Of a stretch of 64,000 nucleotides of DNA, positions 43,796 through 55,533 are shown one piece after another (the stretch's first letter is position 1; every line of letters begins with the position of its first letter). The translations under genes and the position numbers were made by a program. Under the pieces are notes generated by a model that was not told the origin of the DNA, searched no databases, and saw only the letters and a list, made by a program, of their open reading frames with translations. Where the stretch lies: contig WFMF01000007.1 in assembly GCA_011033025.1 (NCBI GenBank), positions 248,001 to 312,000 on the forward strand. The letters are read 5' to 3'. Origin of the DNA: Beroe forskalii (Eukaryota; Ctenophora; Nuda; Beroida; Beroidae).

Positions 43796-44027
43796 CTGTA
43801 AATGAATCATGGGGGAAGGGGAGGGAGGTGTCGGGGGGCAGAAAGCAAGGCCGTGATAAAACAGCATGCTCTTTTTTAGTTTCTTAGTTTGTTACATTCA
43901 GAAAAAAACAAGCAATATCAACCGCGCACTGATTGGCCAATACGCAATGAATATAATGATGATTTCGGCATCGTGCTATGATACTATGATAAAGGTAGCT
44001 GGAAAACCTTGAGAACATATTAACATA

Positions 44028-44132
44028 ACTCACATGGTTGCTTCCCTCCTGATCTCTGTCATGTGGCACCCCTCCCTTTCCGTTCTTCATCTGCTTCTCC
44101 ACGTCATGTGACGTAATGTCCGCCACCTTGCC
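44028..44132 (-). CDS. Possible small exon with ATG
   Basis: The minus strand has an AG just before an ATG at 44141-44132 and a good donor (CAT|GTGAGT) near 44028. It encodes MTGGKVADITSHDVEKQ and continues polar. It could be the first coding exon of the same gene. Phase to the next exon is unsettled. Confidence 0.3.
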
Positions 44133-44169
44133 GCCAGTCATCTGTCATGTGACTCTGCTTCCTGGACAG

Positions 44170-45750
44170 AAAGGGTAGACATGAACAGGGGAAGCGATAA
44201 CAAAAATACAATTAACTAAATGATAGGTAGTAGGTACATTATTTTGGAGTTACCAAGATCTCCAAAAAAAGCATACGCCTCGAGCTTATAAGCAGATATT
44301 CAATCTAGGCTTATAATGAATTGACGTGGATTGTGTCAATTATGCCTTGAAGAATGAAATATTGACTATATCATTTCATCACTGGGGTCACTACCTAACA
44401 AGTTTTTCGGTTTCTCTGTTTATAAATTCAGGAACTTCTTATTATTATTAACTTCTTCCCTTCCTTCTTTTACGCTATTACGTTATGATCTGCCTACTTT
44501 TGTACTTTAAAAGTTTGAGGGCAAAGCTTTTCAAAGAAAGTATGTAGCAGTAACTATAGCAACGACAGTACCCACATTAAATAATCACGGAACGGAAGTA
44601 GCTAAGTAGGTAACAACAAGACAAAAGCTTAAAAGCTAAAAAGATCAGAGATTCGGGTTATTGACTTCTCCGTTGACGCACCCTTTCTGTTTCCTTTTTG
44701 CAATGGCCTCACACCTGCCAAAAAGGATGGTAGAAAGTGAGAAAGAGAATAATAAAAAGGAGGCGTCGACGTAGCAATCGATGACGGATACTAGAGTCAT
44801 CCTCCTCATAAACATTCAAACAATCTACCTACTTCACGACAAATTGTATGTGAGTAGCTATGTTCATTGTACACTGTATCTATATGCCTGCAATCTACAT
44901 GCTTATACTTAAGTAGTTAAGTGATCGGGTAATGATCTTATTAAGACACTGGTAAAGTAAGCTTGAGTAGGTAATGAAGAATAGATATCATATTTTGCAT
45001 TTAAAACTTTTCAACTGAATACCAACAAGCAGTAACCCACTAAATAGCTTTAAAAAAGTAAGCTCGACCAATAGTTCATGCTTCATGATCGACCATTAAC
45101 CACATCAAAATTACTTAAAGAAATCTCATAGCAATTTTGAAACTCGTGCTTCAGTTACTTAAGATTCAATATGATGAATCTACATTGGCTTATAACTTCA
45201 TAGTAGAGAAACATAGGACAAAGTTGGGAAAATCAAACTGCACATGAACGAGGGATCAAAAGAGAGTCAAATAAATGATTCATCACATTGCACGATATCA
45301 TCAAGTTTCATGAAAATCGGGCATAGGGAACTGTATGAAGTCAACGTTTGAAAACTCTAAAATCCTTAAATTCTCCTGCGACTCCTCCGCTATTAGCTTA
45401 TAAGGTACTGAGCAATAAATATTATAACCATCCAGGGATACATCTTTCCCTGTCACATGAAACTCCAAACGTCACAATGCATACAGCTGCCTACCACTGT
45501 ACAATTATTGGTATGCCTAAGAGTACAATTATTGTCATGAGCACAAGTACAATGAAGCAATAATGCTTACTGGATAATGATCTTAAGGTACCTCAGATAT
45601 ATTGAATTGAGCACGAATTTACCAATTTAGGAGAATTATGGGAGTTAAATATTAGAATTAACCAAGTGAGTATGCAAGTACTGCACAAAAGGCGGAGAAA
45701 TTTCTTGATCAGAAAAATAATAGAAACTTTTTGAGTCTAGGGAGACAGCC
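44170..45750. other. Intergenic region, nothing recognised
   Basis: AT-rich sequence without a supported gene, RNA or element. It holds the promoter of the first SDR gene, but no specific box stands out. Confidence 0.4.
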
Positions 45751-48285
45751 ATGGAGCTCATCGTGGAAGCAGCGGGCTTTCTTCTCTTCTGGATATGGGA
45801 TCTCATTAAGGAGATCATATTCCTCATATTCAGATGCAGACCTCAGAAGGAGATAAAGAGTGAAAACATTCTCATCACAGGAGCAGGTGAAATGCGTGGC
45901 CTAGTTGTTTCTTTTTACCGAAATGGCAGTTCCCAAAAATCATTACATTCAAGAGACCAAGATCAGTTTGATGTATTGATTCGTCGCACATTGCCACATA
46001 TTTCCGTTTTCAAACCCTTCAAAATGAGCCAGTGAGCCCCTGCTTTGAGTCAAGATAGAAAATAAGTTGATCTGATGGACAATTTCTCCTCGACAAATTC
46101 TTATCAGGAATTCATTTCAGGGTCAGGATTTGGCAAGCTCCTGGCTGAACGGCTGGCTTGTGACATGAACATTCTCCACCTGGTGGACATCAACCCCAAA
46201 CTGAACCAGGAGACAGCAGCGAGTCTCCAGGGCAGGAACTGCAAAGTCTACACCTACACTTGCAACGTGGGGGAGCTGGCTAGTGTGAGGGAGCTGAAGG
46301 AGCAGATCAAGCAGAATACTCCAGACAGACACATCTCCTACCTCTTCAACATCGCGGGAATTGTCCAACTGCACTCAAAATATCAATACCTCCGTTCAAC
46401 AGTTACTTTATCTAGCCTTTATTTCCATACGCTTGAAGCAAAAATTCAATCGAAAAGTAGGTAATTAATAAAGTCAAGCTGACAATACAATTCCAACTAA
46501 AATAGTAGCTGATTGCTGAAAGCAAAGAATATCGTTCCAATAAGAAACAATATTACAAGCATTCTGTTAACTCGTTATAACATGGTAGTGGAAAGCAATA
46601 AGACATGCATGTATTTTGCTCTAATGTATAACTTCTTGGCTGTTAAAATTATCATCATCAGCATAATTACACACAGCTTCAGTCACATAACGATTGAAGT
46701 TTGAGCTACTCTATGTTGGTTCAAGGCATTGAAAGCGTTCAAATAAAAACCCAGGAAGCAAAAACAAATCTGTGTTTACACAATAATTTTAAAGCGATGC
46801 CAAACGAAAATAATGAATTTCTGTTACGATACTGGATTTCATTTTAACTTTAAGGAATCTAAATGCTGTATTAAAAAAATTAGAAGATTTCCAGTTTCGA
46901 TAGGACAAGATAAAAGGAATATAGCAGGGACTTACCTACATGATGGTACACGGTTGGACATAAAATAAAACGAGATAATTATAGAAGCCCCCTGACGTTT
47001 TCATTGGCATTTAGCCTGATCGGGTGCATATTGGCTTAGACCCTCGCCAAATTGGACCCGATTGGCACATGTCTTTATATTTTGTAGAATCGTGGGTACA
47101 AGGGCCTTCAGTGTCAGTGCTATTGTCCGACCAGATTCTCAAACTTCATCCGATAAAAGGTAATTCACCATTTTCAGGAATTGTCCAAGGAAAACTGTTC
47201 TCTGAATTGACAGAAGAACAAATGGAGAAGACCATGAAAGTGAACATGAATGGAGTTATGTTCTTGTGTAAGATGGTGTTTGATGACATGGTTAACAACT
47301 ACGGGCACATCATCAATATGTCATCTTCAGCCGGCATATTCTCTGGACCCAGGAGTGCTGATTACTGTGCCTCTAAGTTCGGAGTCAGAGGACTAACTCA
47401 AGGTAAGTCAGACAAATGGGCGAGTTTTAATAAGGGAGGAGATGAGGTCAGGTTTTACAGGGGAATATTTGGGATCAAATTAAAGATAGTCAAATAGTCA
47501 AATAGTTAAGAATTTAGGAATTTTCCCATCAAACGACATCTATCGCGTTCACCGGCGGAGGAAACTTCACCCAATCCCTCTTACAGCATTGATGTGTGAG
47601 TTGGATGCCCTCAACCTGGACAATGTCAAAGTGACCTCAGTCCACCCCCACATCACTGACACGGGGATGTTCAACCAAACGAAGGCTAAATACCCTATGA
47701 TAGTACCCATTCTGAAGCCTGAGTGGGTTGTGGATGAGATTCTAAAGGCCACCAGGGAGGAAAAGCTTCAGGTGAGATATCTTACCGTCTCCATGAAATA
47801 TCAATTCATATGATTTAAAGAAGCTAAGAAATACCTACTTGTTGAAATTGTTGATTGTAAAGCCTGTTGCACTTTGTATGTTTGTAAAGAAGTAAAGTAC
47901 GAAAAAGGCGGTGAAGTTGTCATTTCATTACCCTCATGGTTTAAAAGGGCATAATACAGACGCAGAATTTCCATTCCCCGTACTCAAGTTCTGGCTCACT
48001 TTTCTAAACACAAAATCCCTGACAAATATTCCAAATCTCTGACAAATTCCAAATTTCTGACAAATTCAATCTCCCTGAAAAAGTCCAAATCCCTGATAAA
48101 ATCAAAACCCTTGACATATTCCAAATCCCTGACAAATTCCATCTCCCTGACAGGTGATCCTGCCTAAGATAGGACTCCTCTTCCTGTTCCCAGAACAGCT
48201 GATGTCGATGAAGGTGTTGAGGAGGTACCTTTCCATGATGGGTAACAACGCCATGAAGGACTTTGTGAAGATAAGGCAGGAGTAA
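45751..48285 (+). CDS. Short-chain dehydrogenase, 17-beta-HSD11/13-like, copy A
   Basis: Exons: 45751-45886, 46121-46357, 47178-47402, 47587-47771 and 48154-48285, in total 304 codons. The protein starts with a hydrophobic helix (about residues 5-28) as in lipid-droplet or ER-bound SDR enzymes. It continues with the cofactor motif TGAGSGFGK, an acidic end of strand 2 (VDIN, suggesting NAD), FNIAG in place of NNAG, and the catalytic Ser (SSSAG) and Tyr-Lys (YCASK). Expected role: oxidation or reduction of steroid, retinol or fatty alcohol. Intron 2 lacks a GT donor: exon 2 ends GCGG and is followed by GAATTGTCCAA, the first 11 bases of exon 3. Unless a non-standard donor is used this copy may not splice properly. 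The exon 5 acceptor is formed by the last unit of a short tandem repeat. Confidence 0.8.
48010..48153. repeat. 18-bp tandem repeat upstream of SDR copy A exon 5
   Basis: About eight degenerate units of AAATCCCTGACAAATTCC. The last, CTCCCTGACAG, serves as the splice acceptor of exon 5. Confidence 0.75.
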
Positions 48286-50102
48286 AAACATGATGGAACG
48301 CGAGTGGTTAGTGAGTTATATAGGAGGTGATGTCAGCATCAGGAAACTCAACGGTGGTCACTGTGAGTCCCTAAAATCCCTTAAATCTAGCTCACTTTAC
48401 TTGCAGAACTATATCATGCAGTTGTTGTTGCGATATTACGTAAATTATTATTTCGTGCTGTTTCAACTAAATAAGTTTAATTTTAATTTATAATTACTCC
48501 TATAACCTGATGGTTTTCAGTTTTTTGCAAGATTATGTTTAAAATTAGATTTTAATGATATTCAATTCAGATCAAATGCTTGAGTAATTGGTATCATTTA
48601 TTCATTTCCTTTTGAATTTCAGTATAATATTTTAGTATTTTAAATCTAAACTTTAAATCTTAATATTTTCTAATTTGTGATCAGAGTTAGTAATTTATAA
48701 AGTATTGTTTTGGAGATACCGAGATGAGTTACTGAAAGAATGCAGAAGCTATTCTTCTTGATCGCCCTCCTCACGAATTATTCTCTTATTTACTTAGATA
48801 GTCAGATATATACCCATAAACTGGGCAGATTTTCGTACCTATTACCCATTTTTCTTGAATAAAATTTAAAATAAGCAGAATATTATGCATCTCATAATGA
48901 GTTTTAAATAAGAAAACAAAGTACCACGTATTTTCATAATTTGCTAAATAAATTAGTAAGTTAGTATGTATTAATAAAAATTCATATTAATTAAATCAAT
49001 AATCGTTTGCAGGGTCTGTCGAACTCATAGGAGCGCGGCTTTTTCATGCGCGCCTCACTGCCTGTTATCAACAGCCAGTGAGCCGCGCACGATTACGCCG
49101 CGCATGGAAAAGCCGCGCACCTAGGAGTTCGACACGCCACCGTTAAATTACTGATTAATAAAAAAAAGAGTTTATCGAATGAGTTTATCGAATGATTGAT
49201 TGATTGATTGAAAACCCCGTAGGGGCACCACTAGGGGCTTTGAAACTTTATTACATTGTACGTAAATCCATAATTGCATAATATCGAATGAAATTAAAAT
49301 CGAATGAAATGAAAAGTGGGGGAAATCGTTGCGTAAATCAATCATTGGCCTCATGAAATTATAAAGGAATGATTGTTTTAATCTCCCTTACTTATTAACT
49401 TATTGACCAGACTGAAAAATCGAATCTTTCCATAATAAATTAAGTTTCATGATTAGGTTTTGTTTCTTGTAATTGTTTTTCATTATACGGAGAACTTTTG
49501 CAGAAAATTATTTCCGTTTTGCTGAAATAACAGCTGCCACTGTTTGCTGAAATAGCGTTTTTTAAGTTGTTTTCTTCATGCCCAGTAGGATTTAAATTTT
49601 CTGTTTTCCTCAAAAATAATTGCAATGATGAAACAGGTTTTTAGTTGTGGTTGTATATTTGTTACCTTGATTTAAATTTAAATAGGTGAAGCTTCATAAT
49701 TCACCGCCCAAACAGAGTAACAGTGGCCCATTGACCCATCCTGTGACCAATTATTGTAGTATTATACCAGACATTTAACCAAACATTGTAATAGATATCA
49801 AAACTGTGTCTCACTAGCGTCTTTCAACTTTCTATATCTCCTAAGCCACTAAGCCACTACGACCCTCAGCTCCTTTGGCTGTTTAGGTACTCTCATTTCT
49901 CAACCTTTCCTTTTCAATAATTGCATGTTAACTAAAGCAGACATCCAGACTATTCTTCTTAATTAATGTTCAACCTTTAAAAGTTTCTTAATTATTAGTT
50001 GCTTACTAAATTTGTTACAATAAGGTAAAGCAGACATCCAGATTCCAGACTATTCTATCTTTTGAAAATAACACATATCCTCATTAGTCTAGGAAGAGAG
50101 CC
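48286..50102. other. Intergenic region between SDR copies A and B
   Basis: AT-rich, with one palindromic element (49018-49133) and a TTGATTGATTGATTGA run at about 49193. No gene is seen. Confidence 0.5.
49018..49133. mobile_element. 116-bp palindromic MITE-like element
   Basis: The ends are inverted repeats of about 35 bp starting GTCGAACTC, with GCGCGGCTTTT inside, and only a few mismatches. The centre folds again (CTCACTG...AACAG-CAGTGAG). It is GC-rich in AT-rich surroundings. Target duplication not evident. Confidence 0.75.
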
Positions 50103-52023
50103 ATGGAACTGATAGTCCAAATCTTTGGCTTTCTTCTCTTCTGGATATGGGACCTCATTAAGGAGATTATATTCCTCATATTCAGATGCAGACCTCAGAA
50201 GGAGATAAAGAGTGAAAACATTCTTATCACAGGGACAGGTGAATAGTGTGATTGTGATTTGACTTTTAACGTATACAGAGCAACAAAAGGACATAAAGGA
50301 GCATATACAATCACTGAGGTCTAAAATAGGCTGAGATTTAGAATGGACAATTTCGTGATGTGTCTGCCACCTGTAAAGTACGGATGCAGTACACAGTGAC
50401 GTCTTATTTAACAATATATTCTCACTATTTGACAGCATATGTTAATGCACTCATGGCTACCGTTCAAGTTTAGATAATGAATTCATTTCAGGGTCAGGAT
50501 TTGGTAAGCTCCTGGCTGAACGGCTGGCTTGTGACATGAACATTCTCCACCTGGTGGACATCAACCCCAAACTGAACCAGGAGACAGCAGCGAGTCTCCA
50601 GGGCAGGAACTGCAAGGTCTACACCTACACTTGCAACGTGGGGGAGCTGGCTAGTGTGAGGGAGCTGAAGGAGCAGATCAAGCAGAATACTCCAGACAGA
50701 CACATCTCCTACCTCTTCAACATCGCGGGTACGGCAGCTGAACTGCTTTTAAGCCTTCTCAGAGTGGAGGTCATAAAGAAAATGCAACTCAGATAATTAG
50801 GACTCCTAATCAAAGAATTGCAGCTATCGACCAATCTTGTCTTAGACTACGCATTTTCATTGAATATTGACCTAAAACTCCCTTCTAAACTTGATTGATT
50901 TCCCGAAACCCGCAGGAATTGTCCAAGGAAAACTGTTCTCTGAGTTGACAGAAGAACAAATGGAGAAGACCATGAAAGTGAACATGAATGGTGTTATGTT
51001 CTTGTGTAAGATGGTATTTGATGACATGGTTAACAACTACGGTCATATCGTCAACATTTCATCTTCAGCTGGCATCATGGGAGGACCTAGGTGTTCTGAT
51101 TACTGTGCCTCCAAGTTTGGAGTCAGAGGCTTCACTCAAGCTTTGATGTTTGAACAGTTGAACGGTTATATGGTACAGTGGTGACTGTATACCGCAACTC
51201 ACATGAATTGTAATATTATGGTCACAAAAACGAGCAAGGCCGTGATAGGTTTGAGGTATGCACCCGATGCATTATCGCTCCGGGCAGTAACCCTTTAACT
51301 TTCGGATTGCTACGACACTGAGCCTAACTGAGCATTACCATGGAAAGGCCCTACCACCAAAAAACATAAATAATCACGACCAAATACTACACTTCGCTAG
51401 TTTCTTAGTTTTAAAGGGTTTTATCAAACATCGATGTTATGGAATATGGTTGTATGGGGTTCTGAAAAGGTTGAACTTAATTTTGTCCAAGCATTGACCC
51501 TCCCTTCACTCAAGCTTTGATGTTTGAGCTGGACGACCTCAACCTGGACAATGTCAAAGTGACCTCAGTCCACCCCCACATCACCGACACGGGGATGTTC
51601 AACAACACCAAAGCTAAACACCCTTTCATAGTGCCCATTCTACAGACAGAGTGGGTCGTGGATGAGATTCTCAAGGCCACCAGAGAGGAAAAGCTGCAGG
51701 TTATTCTTGAGATTTCAGTCTTGCTCGTGATTCTAACTTTCTGCCTCTCGAGTTTTTTCATATGTATTTGAATACGCATGTAAAGAAGTAAGTGGTACAT
51801 GGTTGCATGATAATGATGGCAATTTCAAAAATCAAAGAATCAACATGTTATCTGTAGTGATTACTGATAAGTTACCTACTGTAATTTTCAGGTTATTCTA
51901 CCCAGAATTGGGAATGCATTTCTTTTCCCTGAACAGCTGATGTCGATGAAGGTGTTGAGGAGATACGGTAGAGTTTTAGGCAATGATGCCATGGCAGATT
52001 TCGTGAAAATAAGGCAGGACTGA
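50103..52023 (+). CDS. Short-chain dehydrogenase, 17-beta-HSD11/13-like, copy B
   Basis: Exons: 50103-50238, 50492-50728, 50916-51140, 51515-51699 and 51892-52023, with the same lengths as copy A and again 304 codons. Features are the membrane helix (FGFLLFWIWDLIKEIIFLIF), TGTGSGFGK, VDIN, FNIAG, ISSSAG and YCASK. Intron 3 has no canonical donor next to exon 3. A 24-bp direct repeat that spans the spliced exon 3-exon 4 junction is present at both its ends (51130-51153 and 51504-51527). Intron 4 starts with GTTATTCT, the first eight bases of exon 5. The reading frame itself is intact. It follows copy A by 1.8 kb and precedes copy C in the same orientation, so the three arose by tandem duplication. 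Confidence 0.8.
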
Positions 52024-53294
52024 TAACATCTCCAGATAACTTATTTCTTTTCATTGTATCAAATACCTAGATTTCATTTTTCATTTTCCAAGTAGAAATG
52101 AATGGGATAGATTGATAATGATCATTGATTTAGATGCCCGACATTTTGCAATCAATAAATTGCTGTTCACCTTCACAACTCATGCCATGCGACCCTCATT
52201 CAGTCTGGGGCTCCTTCACGAATGCAATTCTTTAGTACCTATGTTTGGGAATTTATTTACGATTGAAACTTTTTCTTAAATAAATTCATTTGAAATTTTG
52301 AATTTCACGATACTGCTTTTAGGAATTCTCATCACACAATTATAGAATCATATCGACACACATGTCACATATTGCCACACCTATAGTTACTGTTTTCATT
52401 CAATGAACTAATGAACGCAACTCCTCGTTCCATTCCGGTGTTATTGAATGGGGGAGGGTCTTTTGTCCGCTCACCATTGTTCATATAATGAAGATTGCAT
52501 TCATGAAGACTGGAATCTGCGCATAAACAATTAGCAAGGATTAAAAAGATTGCATTCTTTGAGCGGTAAACAATTGCCTAATTACATTCAACAACTCGTT
52601 AATCCTCTACTCTCTGGTAAATATAATTTGTTTAAATTAATTAATCTATTATTCTCCCCGATGAAATTTTGTGTTTTACCAGGGCTTTAAAATTCTATAG
52701 GTATCTAACTCATTGTGTTTTTTTAGTATTTTTGTTTCGACAGTTCTTTAATTCATATTCATAACATGAAAAATCGTGCCGTTAGTACTTAAAAACAACT
52801 CTTCTAAAAGCTGAAGCTGCCAATTATTCTCACAGTGATAAACTGTGAAAATTGACACCTTGAAAGTTAGGGAATTGGAATTAGGACACTTTCTGGCTTT
52901 CGAGCTCTCCCAACTTTTGACGAATTCGGAAGCACTTCGGAAAAAAGTTAGGGGCGATGAACTTTAGGATATGGGAACTAATACTTCCTAGGGAGTAGGG
53001 GCTAGGAACACTTTTTATGAATCACGCGCACTTAGTGGCAAAATCACGCGTACTTAGTGGCGTACTTAGTGGCGAAATTAAGAATCGCCAATAAGTTTTC
53101 ATAGACTATTCTCAAGAACTTTTAACAAATTCCCAAGAATTTTCAACAAATTCCTAAGAACTTACAACAAATTCCCAAGAATTTTCAAGACAGAGACATG
53201 AGTTGATCGAATCACTGCAAGTTTATATTGGGTTTTGTAGATTAATATGGGTCATGTTACGAATTCAAAAAATAATAAATATTGTTACGTAAAA
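52024..53294. other. Intergenic region, nothing recognised
   Basis: AT-rich. A 26-bp repeat of the type CAAGAATTTTCAACAAATTC occurs three to four times at 53113-53190. No gene is seen. Confidence 0.45.
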
Positions 53295-53303
53295 CTTATT
53301 TAG

Positions 53304-53804
53304 GTTCTAGACAGGAGCTCTCAGGGGCTATAGGCTATAGCCCGAGCTATAGCTCGGGTCAGAGTTACTTTCTATACAGGGTGACCCTTTACGCTGACCC
53401 GGGATATCGTCCGATACAAAATTCTTTCTAGACAGGGCTGCTCGAGCTATAGCTCCTGTCAGGTAACGCCTTGTGTCACGTGTGCAAAAAGGTGTAATGT
53501 TACAATAACAAATGATATGATGCGGTACTACGATCTGCTTCCTATTTCGCGTTGTTGTCATGACGCGCACCACGTGACAGGGTCACGTGTATCAGAAAGA
53601 GCTATAGCTGGGGTCAGAGTGCTTTCTAGACAGGAATGATGACCCGAACTATAGCCGGAGCTATAGCCGGGGTAATACCTCCAACTATTACCCCGGCTAT
53701 AGCCGGTACTATAGCCGGGGTCATCGAAAAATCCTATTCTATACAGGCCTGCTCGAGCTATAGCTCGAGCTATAGCCCCTCAAAAATCCCTGTCTAGAAC
53801 GGGT
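53304..53804. mobile_element. 501-bp element with CTATAG palindromes and a 9-bp target duplication
   Basis: GTTCTAGACAGG at the left end is inverted at the right (CCTGTCTAGAAC, 53789-53800). CTTATTTAG flanks both sides (53295-53303 and 53805-53813) and reads as a 9-bp target duplication. The interior is made of palindromes on GAGCTATAGCTC, including a large hairpin at about 53640-53725 (GCTATAGCCGGGGTAATA...TATTACCCCGGCTATAGC). No ORF of note. A 9-bp duplication fits Mutator-like elements; this is inference. Confidence 0.75.
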
Positions 53805-53813
53805 CTTATTTAG

Positions 53814-55533
53814 AGTTCCAAAATTTTAGTAAGGGAACCTAATGCCTCCCAAACTATTTCACGAAGGAGCTCCAGAATATCAATAATTTACATCATCAGA
53901 AGATAACTGTAAATAAATTTTATTCTAGCCATATTATTTCATTATTAGATTACTGATATTTATGCGTATGCTTTATACCTATGTTTATATAGTATATACT
54001 GTATGTTTTATAATATGTTTTTATGATTTTAGTCGAAAAAAGGTTTTTATTGATCAAATTTCGTTTCAGTTTCTAGGTCTCATCCGAACATATTCTAAAT
54101 TCTTGGAACTTTAAATCTTTGAATTATCTATGCCCATGATGACTAATCAGAAATTAGCCTTTCAGAGATATTTAAATATGACCAGAAATGGACTGGGATT
54201 GGGGGCAGCAGGCACAGCACCTTTCCAATTTTAGAATTTTCTTTGTATATCTCTAAAATCTGAACAACAACTTCCCGCTTCTTCATCACCTATTGTAACG
54301 GAATTTAGAAAAAAGCTGTGCAAATAATTGACTTAATTTAAATTCTGCTACAGAATTAGAAGTGCTACTTCAAGCTTTCAAATGATAAGTACAGAGTAAA
54401 GTTGTTCGGATGAAAGCAGATATAGATTATAGATACGTTCGTGAAAAAGCGACTCTGGCACGGCTCCGAGCTGGCAGTGACAGTACCATTACTGAGAAAA
54501 GAGTCGGATGATAATTCACGATGCATGATATCATGAAACAACATCACCATGCAACGACACATGTTATTGTCACACCACTATAAAACGTGTTGTTCTGGTG
54601 AATGGCTTTGCATTTGTCAGCAAGCCAGTATTAGGTGCCCGTTCTTTTTATAAGTTTGTAAGTTCTATAAAAAGTCAGAGTTAATTTATGGTCTTTTCCA
54701 AATCTCATATAATGTACGAAATGATGATACATCTTCTCTTGAACGCTATAACATCCCAGGTAGGCAGTCACTCATTCAGCAATCCTTCTGTATCTATATC
54801 ATGGCACACGTGGATTGGAACTCTACATTTAGAATATCCATATTGCATGAGAATTTGCACTATCGGCTAATTATGCACAAACTATAAATTAAGTATGCTG
54901 TGACATTTTTTCATCCTCGACCTTGCCTGCCTCTCGAATTTAGCTTCCATTTTCATCTCAGGAAATGTCCTTGAGCCCCTAAGATAATTGAGCGATTAAC
55001 CCCCTCAACCCCAACGATTATCCCTATACCTACTTGAGATTTCTAAGTTTTAAAATGTACTCATATCAATCCTTTGGTCCCCGTACTGTAAAGATTTCTT
55101 GTTCCTCTTTCATAGCTTGAAATATAGTGTAGGTACTGTAATTCTATACTTTCACCAAGACAACCGTATCTGCCATGGCCGTATTATCTCGAACATTTTG
55201 TGTTTCCGACCCTTTTAAGCCTTTATTAGATTATTGCGTCAGAAGGTTTACTGAATGTTATCACGAATTTGCCACTTGTTTTCTAGAAAACCGCAACATA
55301 TCACATATGTTTTATTTATTTACTTGATCGTAACTGCCGGTCACCGCCCGCCGGACCAAAGTGCAAGCTCGGCAAAATTTCTAACTAACTCAAATAATAT
55401 CTAGTAGTTATTGTTCGCGATTGCTTTCAAGTTTCAGTCTTTGGACATTAAAAATGGTGATGCTGCTAGATCAAGCATTGGGTTACAGTATTGGTCTAAT
55501 ATTAATGAAAATTTGTTGAGAATCCCAGATAGG
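53814..55533. other. Intergenic region upstream of SDR copy C
   Basis: No gene or element is recognised. The short frames here have no domain and no splice context. Confidence 0.4.
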
